Virus record (IMG/VR): IMGVR_UViG_3300031637_000002
Location: 1 to 43,999 of that record
From: a virus
DNA: 43,999 nt
Reading direction: 5' to 3' (one strand)
Shown: positions 42,859-43,999 of the stretch, piece after piece
How positions within the stretch are numbered: the first letter of the stretch is position 1
Layout: each line of letters begins with the position of its first letter
The notes under the pieces: generated by a model
Databases searched by the model: none
What the model was told of the DNA's origin: nothing
The model's input: the letters and a program-made list of their open reading frames with translations, nothing else
Position numbers and translations under genes: made by a program

Positions 42859-43115
42859 CCGGTCCAATGAACCCGCAGCCACTCACGTATTTTTGCAGCG
42901 AATGCGACGAAGAATCCGAGCCGTGGGAAGACGAACCGCTCGGCTTGTGCCTTTACAACGGCAGGCCACACGGAGGTTTCGGCAGCGGTCCTGGACCGTG
43001 CGATTGCGGTGCCTCCGCAGACTGGACCTGCGAAGAATGCGACCCGCCTCAATGGACGGCTCTCGATGAAAGCTACGCCCGAGCCGAAGCAATGGGCCAC
43101 GGCGAACACCTGTGA
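42855..43115 (+). CDS. Cys-rich zinc-ribbon-like protein
   Basis: This 86-residue acidic protein has FCSECDEESE near the start, CDCGAS in the middle and WTCEECDPPQW near residue 60, giving several CxxC-type pairs as in zinc ribbons. The ATG overlaps the previous stop codon. It may help transcription or bind nucleic acid; the function is not known. Confidence 0.65.
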   Translation: MTGPMNPQPLTYFCSECDEESEPWEDEPLGLCLYNGRPHGGFGSGPGPCDCGASADWTCEECDPPQWTALDESYARAEAMGHGEHL

Positions 43116-43143
43116 AACAGATGATCTTGAAAGGATCGGAATC

Positions 43144-43515
43144 ATGAACAACGCATTGACCGTCGCCGAGGCGGCAACCTTCCTCGGCACGACACGCCAG
43201 GCCGTCAACAAAGCAATCGCGAAAGGGACGCTGGCCGCTGAGCCGGTGATCGAGCGTGGCAAGGTCACCCGGTACCTGCTCGACCCTGAAGTTGTGTCGG
43301 AGCGTGCGAACGCCCGAGTCGTTCCTGACGGCTATCTGAACATCGAACGTGCAGCGAATTATCTGAGCTGCTCCACGACGACGATGGCCCAATATTTGAC
43401 CGATGGTCTGGTGCCGCATGAACGAAACGTGATCGGCGTCGTGTCGATCAAGGTTTCGGACCTCGACGCGATCGAGCGGCCGAAGCTTGGGCGTCCGATG
43501 AAGGTGGATTCTTGA
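43144..43515 (+). CDS. DNA-binding protein with two helix-turn-helix segments
   Basis: This 123-residue protein has two related helix-turn-helix units: VAEAATFLGTTRQAVNKAIA (about residues 7-26) and IERAANYLSCSTTTMAQYLT (about 62-81), each followed by a wing-like strand (VTRYLLDPEV, VVSIKVSDLDAI). This is the layout of excisionase/MerR-like regulators. Two DNA-reading units in one chain could match an inverted repeat such as the spacer dyad of the early promoters, making it a candidate regulator. AAGGA ribosome site before the ATG; overlaps the next gene. Confidence 0.7.
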   Translation: MNNALTVAEAATFLGTTRQAVNKAIAKGTLAAEPVIERGKVTRYLLDPEVVSERANARVVPDGYLNIERAANYLSCSTTTMAQYLTDGLVPHERNVIGVVSIKVSDLDAIERPKLGRPMKVDS

Positions 43516-43715
43516 CTGCTTCGGTTGACCCGTTGGATGCCGATTGCCTTGCGGAGCTGAAGAAGATTCGGTCTGATTTCGATCGGGCGCGAGTTGAGGT
43601 GGCTAGGTGGGAGTTGCCTGAGTTGCCTGTCGGCGGGCTGCGTATTCGTGCGCGAGTGGAGAAGATTTGGCGGGCGGACGATCCGTTGTTGTTGGACCGG
43701 GGATGGTTCCGCTGA
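43512..43715 (+). CDS. Small hypothetical protein
   Basis: This protein has 67 residues from a TTG overlapping the regulator's stop codon. It begins TASVDPLDADCLAELKKIRS and continues FDRARVEVARWELPELP, with a charged helix and a basic end (RIRARVEKIWRADD). It may act with the upstream regulator. The start is by frame and overlap only. Confidence 0.55.
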   Translation: MTASVDPLDADCLAELKKIRSDFDRARVEVARWELPELPVGGLRIRARVEKIWRADDPLLLDRGWFR

Positions 43716-43733
43716 GATTCTTTGGATTGGGGG

Positions 43734-43762
43734 TTGTCATCCCGACTGGAATCGTGTAGCTT
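43734..43762 (+). promoter_or_regulatory. Early leaderless promoter at the genome junction
   Basis: TTGTCA (43734-43739), spacer with CGACTGGAATCG (43743-43754), TAGCTT (43757-43762), 7 bp to ATG 43770. The class A block GATTCTTTGGATTGGGGG lies upstream. Confidence 0.85.
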
Positions 43763-43999
43763 TACTTACATGAAGAACAGCACCGCAACCCTCGCCCTTG
43801 AATCAGCAGCCCTCCGCACGACCGAAGCCGAGTTCGCCCGGTTGACAGGTGGCCTTCTCGAAGAGTTCGCACGCCGCTCCCTTAAAATCGGAGAACGTGC
43901 CGCCCTCGCCGAAGCCCACGAATGGAGCGCCGGAGCTGGCTGGCTTCTCCTCGGCCTCCTCGAAGCGCTTGAGGCTGAGGGGTTTACCGCCCGCTGATC
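43746..43999. repeat. Right copy of 254-bp end repeat
   Basis: Identical to 1-254 except C at 43872 for T at 127. It shows end redundancy or closure of a circular map. Confidence 0.95.
43770..43997 (+). CDS. Right-end copy of the first early protein
   Basis: This is the same 75-residue frame as 25-252, with Arg instead of Cys near residue 35. On a circular map the two are one gene. It carries the complete promoter that the left end lacks. Function unknown. Confidence 0.7.
   Translation: MKNSTATLALESAALRTTEAEFARLTGGLLEEFARRSLKIGERAALAEAHEWSAGAGWLLLGLLEALEAEGFTAR

Noticed and set aside
1-43999. Integrase and attachment site for lysogeny
   Set aside because: No Tyr or Ser recombinase motif is visible in any gene. 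Small HTH proteins alone do not show a temperate life style.

Overview
The window is a complete or nearly complete genome of a tailed phage with siphovirus gene order. The first 254 bases recur at the right end (positions 43746-43999) with one mismatch, so the unique sequence is about 43,745 bp and either circularises or is terminally redundant. Several features point to an actinobacterial host: GC-rich sequence, TANNNT-type -10 boxes set for leaderless mRNAs, tail and capsid proteins of actinophage type, and an endolysin tail of a type I associate with secreted actinobacterial (notably Acidimicrobiia-like) proteins. I see no integrase, no tRNA, no CRISPR array, no DNA polymerase and no replicative helicase.

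Layout. (1) 1-2393, + strand: small early-type genes in short operons, each led by a promoter of one repeated family. (2) 2432-9290, + strand: nuclease, small terminase, RHH regulator, large terminase, portal, and a MuF head protein fused to a probable ADP-ribosyltransferase domain. (3) 9291-12585: an island of nine small early-type genes (three on -, six on +) inside the head module. (4) 12645-34739, + strand: capsid protease, major capsid, connector and tail proteins, frameshifted tail chaperone, tape measure, baseplate, several fibre proteins, a 2OG-Fe(II) oxygenase, and a lysis cassette. (5) 34741-37476, - strand: an ERF annealing protein, SSB, small proteins and a second, exported muralytic enzyme, from one promoter near 37535-37563. 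(6) 37684-43715, + strand: replication initiator, possible helicase loader, HNH nuclease, a regulator with two helix-turn-helix segments, and more small genes.

The strongest system-level signal is regulatory. Sixteen promoters share TTGTCA (with variants), a 12-bp dyad close to CGAYNNNRRTCG lodged in the 16-17 bp spacer, and a TANNNT box 6-7 bp before the ATG, so most of these mRNAs should be leaderless. They occur on both strands and look like one regulon under a shared DNA-binding protein. A second, late-type class has TAGCCT/TAGGCT/TACCCT-like boxes 6-8 bp before the ATG of structural genes, without a recognisable -35 or Shine-Dalgarno. Second genes of early operons share another start signal, close to ACCAGAAACGAGAA. 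DNA replication probably uses the phage initiator and loader to recruit host helicase. Candidate origin repeats sharing GGTCCAC lie at 37567-37622 and inside the initiator gene.
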